47,071 nt of DNA from Gemmatimonadaceae bacterium. Lineage in GTDB: Bacteria > Gemmatimonadota > Gemmatimonadetes > Gemmatimonadales > Gemmatimonadaceae. This document shows, piece after piece, positions 16,920 to 25,536 of this stretch. The notes below the pieces were generated by a model, which made no database searches, was not told the origin of the DNA, and saw only the letters and a program-made list of their open reading frames with translations. Position 1 is the stretch's first letter; every line of letters starts with the position of its first letter. Location: positions 1 through 47,071 of the forward strand of contig JALHNZ010000025.1 of assembly GCA_022843265.1 (NCBI GenBank). Direction: 5' to 3'. The position numbers and the translations under genes were made by a program.

Positions 16920-16936
16920 GTTCGATTGTAACAATC
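16920..16936 (-). promoter_or_regulatory. Candidate operator upstream of receptor gene
   Basis: GATTGT-A-ACAATC (16924-16936) is a perfect palindrome around one central base. It forms part of GTTCGATTGTAAC (16920-16932), a 13-mer that matches 12 of 13 bases of the site at 13329 upstream of the lipoprotein operon, in the same orientation. It lies about 66 bp before the receptor ATG. The binding protein is unknown. Confidence 0.45.
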
Positions 16937-16981
16937 CGAAAGTTAGGAGCGCCCCGGAACCTCGGCAAGCAACGGGTGTAA

Positions 16982-17010
16982 CCGGCGCGTCACGGATCGT
17001 GACCCGCCGG
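16982..17010 (-). terminator. Hairpin after the permease gene, possible terminator
   Basis: CCGGCGCGTCACG pairs with CGTGACCCGCCGG with one mismatch across a 3-nt loop, 26 nt beyond the permease stop at 17036. It is a strong stem without a U-run on the minus strand, so it may stabilise the mRNA 3' end or act with Rho rather than terminate by itself. Confidence 0.4.
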
Positions 17011-17035
17011 GTGGCACCTCGTCGGCGGCGGCGCG

Positions 17036-18409
17036 TCAGGCGGAGTTGGCCTTTCGGCCGACGGTCATATAGTAGACAGGAATGCCGGCGGCGATGACGC
17101 CAAGCACCGCCAGCGTACCAAGCCGCGCTCCCGGATCCATGATCGAGTTCACGAGAAGGAACAGCGTGGCTCCGATGAAGAGGAGCGGTACCAGCGGATA
17201 CAGCGGCACCCGCACCGACGGATCCCAGTCTTTGCGGCGACGGAGCGGGAAAATGGCCGATACGCCGAGGATATAGAACACCAGCGACGCCGTGACAAAG
17301 ATGTCCGCCAACTGTTCGAACGAGCGCAACAGGACGAAGCCGATGCCGAGTGCCGCAGCCAAACCAACCGCCACGTACGGCGTCTGAAACCTGGGGTGAA
17401 TCGACGCGACTTTCGTGAAAAACAGCTTGTCATCGGCCAAGGCAAAGAACACCCGCGGCCCGGTGAGCATCGAGCCGTTGATCGAGCCGAAGGTGCTGAT
17501 CATGACCGTGAGCGACACCAGCGTCACGCCAATCGGCCCGACGAGGCGTTCGGCAACATCCGCCGCGACCAGCCGCGCCACGCGAATCTCGTCAATCGTG
17601 AGTACCGACAAGTACGCGACATTCGCCAACAGGTAGATCGCGATCACTGCCAGCGTACCCAACACGATGCCACGCGGCAGGTTACGACGCGGATCCTTGA
17701 CCTCGCCGCCGACTTTGGACAGGTCGGCCCAGCCGTCAAACGCCCACAGCACCGACACCAGCGCCAGGCCAAAGGCACTCACCGAGAAACTGCCCGGGGG
17801 CACCGCCGGCGTGAAGTTGCCGCCCGTCTTCGGCAACCCGATAGCGAAGGCGAGCAGCACGATAATCACCAAACCGCCATACTTCGCCACGGCGGTTACG
17901 TTTTGTACCATCGAGCCCCACCGAAGACCCACAATGTTGATCGTGGCCATCAGCGCGAGTGCGCTAGCGGCCAGAAAGCGGGCGTAGGTGGCATACGGCT
18001 CCGTCGCCGGATCAAAACCGAGCCCGCGAAAGGTGTACTCGGCGAACGTGATGGAAATCGCCCCCAACGCGGCCGCTCGAACCAGCAACAGCTCGGCCCA
18101 GCCGAAGAGAAAGGCCGGCAGCCGCCCCCACCCCTCGCGGATGTAGGCGTACATTCCGCCCGTCTTCGGCAGCGCTCCGGCCAGCTCAGCGAGCGTCAGC
18201 GCTCCGCAGAGCGCAAACAGGCCGCCCACCGACCAGACGATGAGCATGGGCGCTGGTCCCGGCAGCTTGTCCGCGATGCCGGCTGGGGATCGGAAAATGC
18301 CGGAGCCGATCGTGGTACCCACGAGTACGGCAATGGCCGAGAAGAGTCCGAGCTGACGAGGCAGCTCCTGGGCGCGCGCAGAGGGCGCCGCGTGAGGTTG
18401 GGTGGGCAT
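17036..18409 (-). CDS. APC-family amino acid permease
   Basis: Inner-membrane amino acid transporter or exchanger of the amino acid-polyamine-organocation superfamily, 457 aa with about 12 hydrophobic segments. The N-terminal VGTTIGSGIF motif (about residues 30-39) is the family's substrate-binding unwound helix. ALPKTGGMYAYIREGWG and a later ADLSKVGGEVKDPRRNLPRG segment are also characteristic. The closest resemblance is to L-type (LAT/SteT-like) exchangers, but substrate cannot be read from sequence. It is monocistronic: the hairpin at 16982-17010 lies downstream, and the divergent COX2-like gene begins about 100 nt away. Confidence 0.85.
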   Translation of the reverse strand: MPTQPHAAPSARAQELPRQLGLFSAIAVLVGTTIGSGIFRSPAGIADKLPGPAPMLIVWSVGGLFALCGALTLAELAGALPKTGGMYAYIREGWGRLPAFLFGWAELLLVRAAALGAISITFAEYTFRGLGFDPATEPYATYARFLAASALALMATINIVGLRWGSMVQNVTAVAKYGGLVIIVLLAFAIGLPKTGGNFTPAVPPGSFSVSAFGLALVSVLWAFDGWADLSKVGGEVKDPRRNLPRGIVLGTLAVIAIYLLANVAYLSVLTIDEIRVARLVAADVAERLVGPIGVTLVSLTVMISTFGSINGSMLTGPRVFFALADDKLFFTKVASIHPRFQTPYVAVGLAAALGIGFVLLRSFEQLADIFVTASLVFYILGVSAIFPLRRRKDWDPSVRVPLYPLVPLLFIGATLFLLVNSIMDPGARLGTLAVLGVIAAGIPVYYMTVGRKANSA

Positions 18410-18506
18410 ACGAAGGCGAAGCTAGTGCGCTTGCCGCTCCAACGCACGGGGGTAAGGTTTCTGTCGGCTCTACCACCAGTTTCCGAGGCGGCGCTCAGGC
18501 GCCCTG

Positions 18507-18803
18507 ATGCTTATGTCTGTTGCAGTCTATGACACGCTGTTTTGGGTAGCGGTTGCGGCGTGTGCCGTCGCGCAGCTGTTCATCCTGAAAGCGGTCTTTT
18601 TTCCAGCGCCGCCCCCGATGGCTGGCCCCGCGGCCGATGGTCGGGCGGCCGGTCGACTTCGTGCGCCCTCGCGGCCGCTCGAAATGGCGTGGGTCGTGCT
18701 TCCCGTGATTGCGCTGGTCGCGGTGTTCGTGTGGGCATGGCAGTTGCGACACGCATCTGACGGTGCACCGTCACGCGTGTCCATCAGCGCCGTGCTCTCG
18801 TGA
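18507..18803 (+). CDS. Small COX2-membrane-anchor-like protein
   Basis: A 98-aa protein with two membrane segments, about residues 8-32 and 60-80, joined by a Pro/Ala/Gly-rich linker. The second hairpin, LEMAWVVLPVIALVAVFVWA, resembles the conserved LE-x-x-W-T-x-x-P transmembrane motif of cytochrome c oxidase subunit II. The copper-binding CuA domain that should follow is absent: the ORF stops after about 18 more residues. It overlaps the heme O synthase gene by GTGA, so a role in terminal-oxidase assembly or as a reduced subunit is plausible but inferred. ATG 18513 is an alternative start. Confidence 0.6.
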   Translation: MLMSVAVYDTLFWVAVAACAVAQLFILKAVFFPAPPPMAGPAADGRAAGRLRAPSRPLEMAWVVLPVIALVAVFVWAWQLRHASDGAPSRVSISAVLS

Positions 18804-19708
18804 GCGCGTCTCCGGTTCCGGGCGCCGCTCCTGCCCCAGGGCTTGGCCGTGATCTGATTGCGCTCACCAAGCCGCGCATCATTTCGCTGTTGCTCGTGAC
18901 CACCGCCGCACCGATGTACGCTGCGGGCTCGCCGTCCATCTGGACGGTGCTGCTCGTGATGCTCGGCGGTTATCTGATGGCCGGCGGCGCAAACGCGGTC
19001 AACATGTATCTCGATCGTGATATCGACGACATCATGGCGCGAACACGGTTGCGTCCGATTCCGAGCGGACGCATGTCGCCGCAACAGGTGCTCGCGTTTG
19101 GTGTTGCGTGCGCCGCCGCGGCCACATGGATGCTGGCGTTTTTTGTGAACGTGTTGACGGCTGCGCTCGCGCTGGCTGGTTTTTACTTCTACGTGTTCAT
19201 CTATACGCGGTGGCTCAAGCGTTCGTCGCCACAAAACATTGTGATTGGTGGGGCCGCGGGTGCATTTCCTCCGCTCGTGGGTTGGGCTGCCGTCACCGGT
19301 TCGCTCGACATCGTTGCGCTCACACTGTTTCTGATCGTGTTCTACTGGACGCCGCCGCACTTCTGGGCGCTCGCGCTCATGAAACAAGTGGACTACGGTC
19401 GCGCCGGCGTGCCCATGGCACCACTCGTGTGGGGTGAGCGAGAAACGATGTATCAGATGCTCTGGTACACTGTCATCCTGCTTGTGCTCACCGCATTGCC
19501 GTGGTGGGTTGGTGCCTTCGGATTGCTGTATCTCGCCAGTGCGATCATTCTCGGCGCGTTGTTGCTGGGTGGCATTCTGCAAATGCTGCGCGCGGCGCGA
19601 GCCGGAACGCCGTGGAGTGGTCCGGCGTGGTGGGTGTACAAATATTCGCTGCTGTATCTGGCGTTGTTGTTTGTGGCGATGGCGGTTGATCGGGCGCTGG
19701 CGCGGTGA
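18800..19708 (+). CDS. ctaB: Protoheme IX farnesyltransferase (heme O synthase)
   Basis: Integral-membrane UbiA-family prenyltransferase that attaches a farnesyl group to protoheme IX to make heme O for terminal oxidases. The 302-aa protein has the first Asp-rich motif NMYLDRDIDDIMARTRLRP (about residues 68-86), the YTRWLKR segment and several membrane helices, matching CtaB/CyoE in length and order. The GTG start overlaps the preceding stop (GTGA), and the following ABC gene also begins with a GTGA overlap, so all three are co-transcribed. No oxidase structural genes other than the COX2-like anchor are in the window. Confidence 0.93.
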   Translation: MSASPVPGAAPAPGLGRDLIALTKPRIISLLLVTTAAPMYAAGSPSIWTVLLVMLGGYLMAGGANAVNMYLDRDIDDIMARTRLRPIPSGRMSPQQVLAFGVACAAAATWMLAFFVNVLTAALALAGFYFYVFIYTRWLKRSSPQNIVIGGAAGAFPPLVGWAAVTGSLDIVALTLFLIVFYWTPPHFWALALMKQVDYGRAGVPMAPLVWGERETMYQMLWYTVILLVLTALPWWVGAFGLLYLASAIILGALLLGGILQMLRAARAGTPWSGPAWWVYKYSLLYLALLFVAMAVDRALAR

Positions 19709-21477
19709 CCTCAGCGTCCCGTTCGATGGTGTCACCGCGCCCGCTTGCGCGTTTGTTGCCGAGACTGGCGCCGTATCGTGGCAAACTGATCGTCGCGTTT
19801 ATCTGCCTTGTTGTTGCGGCCGCCGCAGGACTCGTATTCCCGCTCGTGATCGGCTACCTGCTCGACGCCGCGTTCGAACTGAAGGATCGTGGCGCGCTCG
19901 ACCGCATTGCGCTCGCGCTGCTGGCGATCTTTGCCGTGCAAGGCTTGATGAACTTCGTGCAAGTGTATCTGCTCAGTTCAACCACCGAACGGATCGTGGC
20001 CAAACTGCGCGAAGACACGTTCGCCCATCTCATCAATCTGAGTCCGGCGTTTTTTACGGAACGACGCACCGGTGAACTGACGAGTCGGTTGTCGTCGGAC
20101 CTGGCGCTGTTGCAATCGTTGCTCGGCACATGGATTTCCGAACTGTCGCGCCAGATTCTGTTTCTCGTAGGTGGCATTGCGATGCTCACCATTACGAATC
20201 CGGGACTGACGCTGACAACGCTTGCTGTGGTACCGATTGTTGTGACGGCCGCGATCTTTTTTGGACGCGCGCTCCGCAAGGCCAGCACCGGCGTGCAGGA
20301 TCGTATTGCCTCGGCCATGGGCACGGCAGACGAAGCATTTGCCAGCATTCGCACCGTGCAAAGTTTTACGCGCGAGCCTATTGAAACGCAGCGCTTTCGC
20401 TCGTTGCTGGATGGCGTGGTGTCCGCCGCGGTGTATCGCGCCAAACTCCGCGCTGGTTTCTTTGGCGTGGTCGGATTTGTTGCCTTTGCGTCGGTCGTGG
20501 CTGTGCTGTGGCAAGGAGGCGCGCAGGTATTGGCGGGCCGACTCACGGCTGGTGCGCTCGTTTCCTTTCTGTTTTACGCGCTCACGGTTGCCGCCGCCGT
20601 TGGTGCACTGGCGTCGCTGTTTGGCAATTTTCAGGAAGCCGTTGGTGCGGCGCAGCGTGTGTTTGAGCTGCTGGATTCTCGCGCGACGGTCGCAGATCCG
20701 GTCTCACCAGTCCCGCTCGCGCGTCCGGTTCGTGGCGCGGTGTCACTTGAGCATCTGAACTTTCGGTATGGCGCGGATTCGCCCGCCGTGCTCACCGATG
20801 TGTCGCTTGAGGTCGCGCCTGGCGAAGTGATCGCGCTCGTTGGCCGTTCCGGCGCCGGAAAGACGACGTTGGCGTCACTCGTCCCACGTTTCTGGGATGT
20901 CACATCCGGCAGTATTTCGCTCGATGGTCAGGACGTGCGCACGCTCGCGCTGGCCGATCTGCGCGGTGCGATTGGTATCGTACCGCAGGAACCCACGCTG
21001 TTCAGCGGCACGGTCGGCGAAAACATTGCCTACGCGCGGGCGGATGCATCGCTGCACGACATTGAAGCGGCAGCACGCGCGGCGCACGCGTGGGAGTTCA
21101 TTGAACGTTTGCCCGACGGGCTTGCGACGCTTGTTGGAGAGCGCGGCGTCAAACTCTCTGGGGGACAGCGTCAGCGTATTGCCATCGCGCGCATGTTCCT
21201 GAAAAACCCGGCCGTTGTGATTCTCGACGAAGCAACGTCAAGTCTGGACTCGGAAAGCGAGCAGTTGGTGGAAGCCGCACTCACCAGGCTGCTCCAGCAT
21301 CGCACGACAATCATCATTGCGCATCGGCTGAGTACGGTTCGCCGCGCACACCGCGTAATTGTGATGGATCAAGGTCGCATTGTGGAGCAGGGATCGCACG
21401 ACGAATTAATTTCGCTCGGCGGGTTGTATTCGTCGCTCTACGCGCGTCAGTTCGGCGAAGTGGTGTTGCCAGCGTAG
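19705..21477 (+). CDS. MsbA-like ABC exporter (fused membrane and ATPase domains)
   Basis: Half-size ABC exporter of 590 aa working as a homodimer in the inner membrane, probably moving lipids, peptides or drugs outward. Six membrane helices occupy about residues 20-310. The ATPase domain shows Walker A GRSGAGKTT, signature LSGGQRQRIAIARM, Walker B AVVILDEATSSLD and the H-loop IIAHRLS, all intact. It overlaps ctaB by GTGA. It ends exactly where the convergent lipoprotein gene ends (21477 and 21478), leaving no intergenic base. Substrate is not deducible; MsbA-like lipid flipping is one possibility. Confidence 0.88.
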   Translation: MTSASRSMVSPRPLARLLPRLAPYRGKLIVAFICLVVAAAAGLVFPLVIGYLLDAAFELKDRGALDRIALALLAIFAVQGLMNFVQVYLLSSTTERIVAKLREDTFAHLINLSPAFFTERRTGELTSRLSSDLALLQSLLGTWISELSRQILFLVGGIAMLTITNPGLTLTTLAVVPIVVTAAIFFGRALRKASTGVQDRIASAMGTADEAFASIRTVQSFTREPIETQRFRSLLDGVVSAAVYRAKLRAGFFGVVGFVAFASVVAVLWQGGAQVLAGRLTAGALVSFLFYALTVAAAVGALASLFGNFQEAVGAAQRVFELLDSRATVADPVSPVPLARPVRGAVSLEHLNFRYGADSPAVLTDVSLEVAPGEVIALVGRSGAGKTTLASLVPRFWDVTSGSISLDGQDVRTLALADLRGAIGIVPQEPTLFSGTVGENIAYARADASLHDIEAAARAAHAWEFIERLPDGLATLVGERGVKLSGGQRQRIAIARMFLKNPAVVILDEATSSLDSESEQLVEAALTRLLQHRTTIIIAHRLSTVRRAHRVIVMDQGRIVEQGSHDELISLGGLYSSLYARQFGEVVLPA

Positions 21478-22335
21478 TCAGCGATTCCGGAACCGCACGA
21501 CCATTCGCGTCTCCACGCCGGCCTCGACCATCACCGGCATTTCCACGCGTCCGAGGCGCTCGTGCCATGTTACGAGCACATAGGCACCGGCCGGAACACG
21601 ATCGAAAATGAACTCGCCGTTCGCGTTGGACACGGCCACGTAGGGATGCGGCGCGACGGCGATCCAGCCGCGCACCCACGGATGATGATCGTCGCGCACT
21701 TCGACGAGCCCAGGCTCAGCCAACACCGACGCGATCGGCACAACAGCGCCCGCGTCGGAGAGCGGCACCAGCGCCCGCGGCTCCACTTCAACAGGCGCGC
21801 CCGAGGAATCAACTCCTGAGGAGTCGTCCGCCGACAGGAAACGCAGCCGCGCGTTCATCGCATCGCGACTGCCCACCAGCAGCGTGGCGCCCGCGGCGGC
21901 GCGTTGCACGCGTGGTTGGAGCTGACAGTTCGTCAACGTGAGCGGCACACGTCGCGATGAAGTATCAGAGGGTCCAGTGGCAACACCCGCCAACCATACG
22001 ATCGCGTCGCCCAGGCCCTTCTCGCTCCCGATGAACGGTGCATGAACGACCGGCTTGCAAATCGATACGTCATGCGTGGGTTGGAGCAACGAATCCGACG
22101 GCAGATTGCCGTCAAACTGCACCGTGCCCTGTACGCGTCCGCCGAAGACCAGTGTGCTGTCTACGCGGTACGCCTGCTGCGCGAGCGAGGTGTTCCTCGT
22201 GATCGCGGATGCGCGCGGTGGCGGCGCGTCCGATGTCGCGGCGTCTTCGGCGGAGCTGCAGGATACGAGCGCGAGCAGCGCCGCCGCACCAACCACGGCC
22301 GTGCGTAATCTCGTAGCGCGATTGCGACCCTGCAC
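21478..22335 (-). CDS. Lipoprotein with carboxypeptidase-regulatory-like domain
   Basis: Predicted exported lipoprotein of 285 aa with lipobox LALVSC (Cys 26). The middle resembles cupredoxin-like proteins annotated as methylamine-utilisation-like. The C-terminal part contains HHPWVRGWIAVAPHPYVAV and DRVPAGAYVLVTWHERLG, the usual pattern of a carboxypeptidase-regulatory-like beta domain that often accompanies c-type cytochromes or copper proteins. It is the last of three genes joined by 1-nt overlaps: its GTG shares a G with the TAG of the peptidase gene. A direct functional link to that peptidase is not known. Confidence 0.65.
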   Translation of the reverse strand: MQGRNRATRLRTAVVGAAALLALVSCSSAEDAATSDAPPPRASAITRNTSLAQQAYRVDSTLVFGGRVQGTVQFDGNLPSDSLLQPTHDVSICKPVVHAPFIGSEKGLGDAIVWLAGVATGPSDTSSRRVPLTLTNCQLQPRVQRAAAGATLLVGSRDAMNARLRFLSADDSSGVDSSGAPVEVEPRALVPLSDAGAVVPIASVLAEPGLVEVRDDHHPWVRGWIAVAPHPYVAVSNANGEFIFDRVPAGAYVLVTWHERLGRVEMPVMVEAGVETRMVVRFRNR

Positions 22336-23513
22336 TACAGCACGATGAGGTCGTGCTGAATCTCACCTGGCGTGACCAGCATCCCATCGTCGGTAACCAA
22401 CGCGTTCACCTCGGTGCGCATTCCAAACTCACCCGGGATATAGACGCCGGGCTCAATTGAAAATCCAACGCCGGGAATCAACAGTCGTTCGTCACGCGAC
22501 TCGAGATTATCAATCTGAGGGCCCGAGCCATGCAACTCGCGGGCGTCGATCGAATGACCGGTGCGGTGCGTGAAGTAGGCGCCAAAGCCGCGTTCCGTGA
22601 TCACCGCACGTGCCGCGTCATCGGCCTCTGCTCCGCGCACCGGCACGCCGCTCGAAAGTCGATCGTGCAACAGCGCCAGCGCGGCGTCACGCGCATCGCG
22701 AATTGCTTCCCAAACCGCTGTCACTTTTGCGCGCGGTGCACCAATACTCGCCATCCACGTTTGATCGGCGTACACGCCGCCGTTTTCATGCGCCCACAAA
22801 TCAATGAGCAACGTGTCACCTTCGCGAATCACACGCGGCCGATCAGCACTCGGCTCGTAGTGCGGATTCGCCGCGTTCTCCGACGCCGCCACATCTGGAC
22901 CGTGATCCGTGTGCAACCCCGCCGCCGCGAACTCGGCCAGGATGTGCGCCTGCAACTCATGCTCGGTTGCAGGATTGCTGGTGCGCGCCCGCTCGCCCGC
23001 AATCGCGAACGTTTCCAGCGCGATGCGACGAATCTGCTCCGCGGCACGTTCATGTGACGCACGGTTTTCCGGCGACCACGTGGCGTACACGCGACTGACC
23101 AGTTCGCCCGAGCTCACCACGGTGGCACCAGTTGCGCGCACCATTTCCAGCACGCCGGCCGGTACCCGATCGAGGTACGGAATGGCGTCGCCCGCCGAGT
23201 ACTCCATGGCGACACGGCGATTCGCTACCAGCGCGGCAAGAGTCGATTCCAACTCACGCCAGCCGCTGTACACGCGCAGCGGCCAGTCCTTCGGCCACTT
23301 GGACCAGGGCCCGGGTTCGATCGCGTGCTGCACCCCGATCGGTGTGCCCTCGCGCGGAATCCATGCAAACACGCGACGCGACACCAGCCCGGAAAATCCG
23401 AGCAGGCCGGAGGCGATCGCATTGGTGCCACGAAAATCGTACAGCAGCCAGCCATCAACATCGAGCGCCGCAATGTGTCGCTGCAGCGCGGGCAGCATGG
23501 CAGGTGTGAGCAC
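22335..23513 (-). CDS. M24-family metallopeptidase (Xaa-Pro aminopeptidase-like)
   Basis: Cytosolic pita-bread-fold peptidase of 392 aa, likely a prolidase or aminopeptidase P-type enzyme. The N-terminal creatinase-like domain spans about 1-150. The catalytic domain shows the five metal ligands expected: Asp 238 (LLIDLWAH), Asp 250 (YADQTWM), His 320 (HRTGHSID), Glu 354 (FSIEPGVY) and Glu 368 (MRTEVN). All are present, so it should be active. The GTG start shares its G with the TAG of the upstream gene. No export signal is seen. Substrate preference cannot be told. Confidence 0.88.
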   Translation of the reverse strand: MLTPAMLPALQRHIAALDVDGWLLYDFRGTNAIASGLLGFSGLVSRRVFAWIPREGTPIGVQHAIEPGPWSKWPKDWPLRVYSGWRELESTLAALVANRRVAMEYSAGDAIPYLDRVPAGVLEMVRATGATVVSSGELVSRVYATWSPENRASHERAAEQIRRIALETFAIAGERARTSNPATEHELQAHILAEFAAAGLHTDHGPDVAASENAANPHYEPSADRPRVIREGDTLLIDLWAHENGGVYADQTWMASIGAPRAKVTAVWEAIRDARDAALALLHDRLSSGVPVRGAEADDAARAVITERGFGAYFTHRTGHSIDARELHGSGPQIDNLESRDERLLIPGVGFSIEPGVYIPGEFGMRTEVNALVTDDGMLVTPGEIQHDLIVL

Positions 23514-24199
23514 TATCGTCTCCAGTCAGTTCGCCATTGGCAGGAGGCATCGCCCCGTGAGCAGCATGCGACCATCTGAATCGCGTGGTCAACGCCCGTC
23601 AGTCCAAGCAATAGCTCACGAAACGCCGCTTCGTAGAAGCCGCAGCCGCCGCTGTTCGCTGCTGAGTCGGCGCTAAATGGGGCCAGCACGTTCAGCACCA
23701 GCGTACTCCCTTGCCGATCGATGGATCCCGCAAGGAAACGCCGCGACAGCGCGCGCAGATGTCTCAGCGCAATGGGGCGCGCGATCGCACTCGGCAGCGA
23801 GCGTGCCGCACGGCGCGTGGTGGTTGCCACGGTTTCGAGCGCGGCGCGCGCGACGCGTCGACCGGTCTCGCGAAACACGATGTCCGCATCCGGACGGCGA
23901 CCCACGAGTCTGGACAGTGCGACGACTTCATCGAAAGGCACCGCCTGCTGCCGCTTGACGGCCTCAGCGTACCGCTTGATCTGCATGTACACCGTGTCAC
24001 TCAACCCGAAGCGTTTGTTGCGCAGCTCGTGAACGAGTTCGGTATCGAGATCTGCGGCCGGCAGATCGAGTGCGCGCACCGCTTCGAGGAGCGAGAGCGG
24101 AACGACCGCGTGTACGGGTTGTCCGCTCAGCGAGAGGACAGTCACGCCGAGCGGCGGCGTGAGGCGCTGTGAAAGATCGGGAAACGTGTGGGTCACCAC
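23513..24199 (-). CDS. Uncharacterised protein with possible V4R-like C-terminus
   Basis: The protein is 228 aa from GTG 24199 (a second GTG follows at 24196). A longer frame reaches 24592, but its first 131 residues look non-coding and overlap the divergent zinc-finger gene, so it was not used. The C-terminal region GCGFYEAAFRELLLGL followed by CCSRGDASCQW resembles V4R-type small-ligand-binding domains, where Cys residues and a late Gly-Asp are conserved; this match is tentative. The N-terminal half is helical and has no recognised motif. It is co-transcribed with the M24 peptidase gene through a 1-nt overlap. It may be a sensor or regulator. Confidence 0.55.
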   Translation of the reverse strand: MVTHTFPDLSQRLTPPLGVTVLSLSGQPVHAVVPLSLLEAVRALDLPAADLDTELVHELRNKRFGLSDTVYMQIKRYAEAVKRQQAVPFDEVVALSRLVGRRPDADIVFRETGRRVARAALETVATTTRRAARSLPSAIARPIALRHLRALSRRFLAGSIDRQGSTLVLNVLAPFSADSAANSGGCGFYEAAFRELLLGLTGVDHAIQMVACCSRGDASCQWRTDWRR

Positions 24200-24411
24200 A
24201 TGAAAGTAGTGACGCGGCCGAGGGTGGAACAGGCAGTGCCGATCACGGAACGGTGCGTCTTCGCAGACTCGCCCTGCCGACGCAGCCGCGAGTCGTGGAA
24301 CCTTTCTGAGCCGGTGACGTTCGTTAAGTTGAAATACTGCGCTGCACTTGCCGTCGAATCCCCGTCGAACGGTACAGGCGCGCGTCCGCGGCCCGCCAAA
24401 GGATTGATTGC

Positions 24412-24705
24412 ATGGCATCGCTTTCCATACAAATCGAACGTCACGCAGGATCCGAGGTTGCATCCCCGGAGTGCCTCGCGGTCCTCGAATGTCTGGATGC
24501 GTATGTAGATGGCGAGTCGTCTGATGCCGAGGTGTCGCGCGTTGGGCTGCACCTCGTGGAGTGCGCGGAGTGTCGTCGCGCGGAGCATTCACTGCGCCGA
24601 TTGATCGAAACAGTCAGGCATTCACAGCTGTCGGTCATGGCATCGCGTCGACTGCGACTGCGCGTGGCGCAGCTGTTCCTGGCGCACGATCGTAGCGACG
24701 ACTAA
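24412..24705 (+). CDS. Anti-sigma-like zinc-finger protein (HC2 type)
   Basis: A 97-aa cytosolic protein with H-x3-C-x2-C (His 47, Cys 51, Cys 54), the zinc-binding signature of ZAS/RsrA-type anti-sigma factors that release their sigma factor under redox or envelope stress. A further Cys 21 and Cys 27 lie upstream. No membrane segment follows, so it is a soluble type. An AAGGA Shine-Dalgarno lies about 8 nt before the ATG. Such genes are normally directly downstream of an ECF sigma gene; none is present here, so it appears to be an orphan. The next gene, DUF92, begins 18 nt later. Confidence 0.7.
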   Translation: MASLSIQIERHAGSEVASPECLAVLECLDAYVDGESSDAEVSRVGLHLVECAECRRAEHSLRRLIETVRHSQLSVMASRRLRLRVAQLFLAHDRSDD

Positions 24706-24723
24706 GCAGCAAGGCACGCTCGT

Positions 24724-25536
24724 ATGCCGACGCTGAGCACGCTCGCGACGGCGGCAGTCATCGCGAGTGTCATCAGTGGCGTCGTGTGGCGAGCGGGCGC
24801 TCTCACGGCATCAGGGGCGATCGCGGCACTGATCGTTGGTGCAGCGGCGGTAGCCGCCGGACCCGCGTGGGGCGCGTTCCTCATCTGCTGGTTTGTGTCC
24901 GCCTCACTCCTGTCGCACGTTGGCCGCGCAACCAAGGCGCGCCACGTGGTCGGCGTGATTGCCAAACCAGGGGCGCGAGATGCGCGGCAAGTATTCGCGA
25001 ATGGTCTGGCATTTGCGAGCTGCGCGATCGCCGCAGTTTTTTCGCCCGACCCTCGCATTGCGGTAGCCGCGGCCGGCGCGCTCGCGGCGGCTGGCGCCGA
25101 TAATACGTGGGCCACCGAGTTCGGCACCTGGCGCCGTGCCGATGCGTGGTCGTTGCGCACCGGTCGATGGGTGCCGGCCGGGACATCTGGTGCCGTGAGT
25201 ACGTGGGGCACGCTGGCCATGTTTGCTGGAGCGCTTGCGTACGCTTCGCTGTCGCTTGGGCTGGGATTGGTTGCGGCCAGCGCATGGCTCGCCGTTTTTG
25301 CCGGAGGCGTGGTTGGTGCCACGATTGACTCGCTCATCGGGGCGTGGTGGCAAGAGCGGCGCTGGTGCAATCACTGTGATTCGGGCACCGAACAGCAGAT
25401 CCATCACTGCGGCACGACCACGCGGCTCATCGGTGGTCGGGCCACGATTGACAACGATCTGGTGAACTTTGCAGCGACTGTTGCGGGCGCGGCCGTGGCC
25501 TTTGGCGTTGCCGTCTCACTCTTAAGGACCAGATGA
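24724..25536 (+). CDS. DUF92 family membrane protein
   Basis: Polytopic inner-membrane protein of 270 aa belonging to the DUF92 family. The diagnostic pieces are all visible: DNTWATEFG, the GTSGAVSTWGTLA segment, GATIDSLIGAWWQERRWC with a downstream CG-x-x-T region, and a closing IDNDLVNF. Plant homologues act as phytyl-phosphate kinases; the bacterial role is undefined but a polyprenyl-phosphate kinase activity is a reasonable guess. It follows the zinc-finger gene by 18 nt. It precedes the biosynthetic operon that begins with a geranylgeranyl-reductase-like enzyme by about 150 nt, which gives a weak contextual hint toward isoprenoid chemistry. Confidence 0.85.
   Translation: MPTLSTLATAAVIASVISGVVWRAGALTASGAIAALIVGAAAVAAGPAWGAFLICWFVSASLLSHVGRATKARHVVGVIAKPGARDARQVFANGLAFASCAIAAVFSPDPRIAVAAAGALAAAGADNTWATEFGTWRRADAWSLRTGRWVPAGTSGAVSTWGTLAMFAGALAYASLSLGLGLVAASAWLAVFAGGVVGATIDSLIGAWWQERRWCNHCDSGTEQQIHHCGTTTRLIGGRATIDNDLVNFAATVAGAAVAFGVAVSLLRTR

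Noticed and set aside
17396-18532. Plus-strand frame of 378 codons opposite the amino acid permease
   Set aside because: The permease has clear membrane topology and the GSGIF motif; the opposite frame is strongly charged and motif-free.
18527-19735. Minus-strand frame of 402 codons opposite ctaB
   Set aside because: ctaB carries its Asp-rich prenyltransferase motif on the plus strand; the opposite frame is a shadow.
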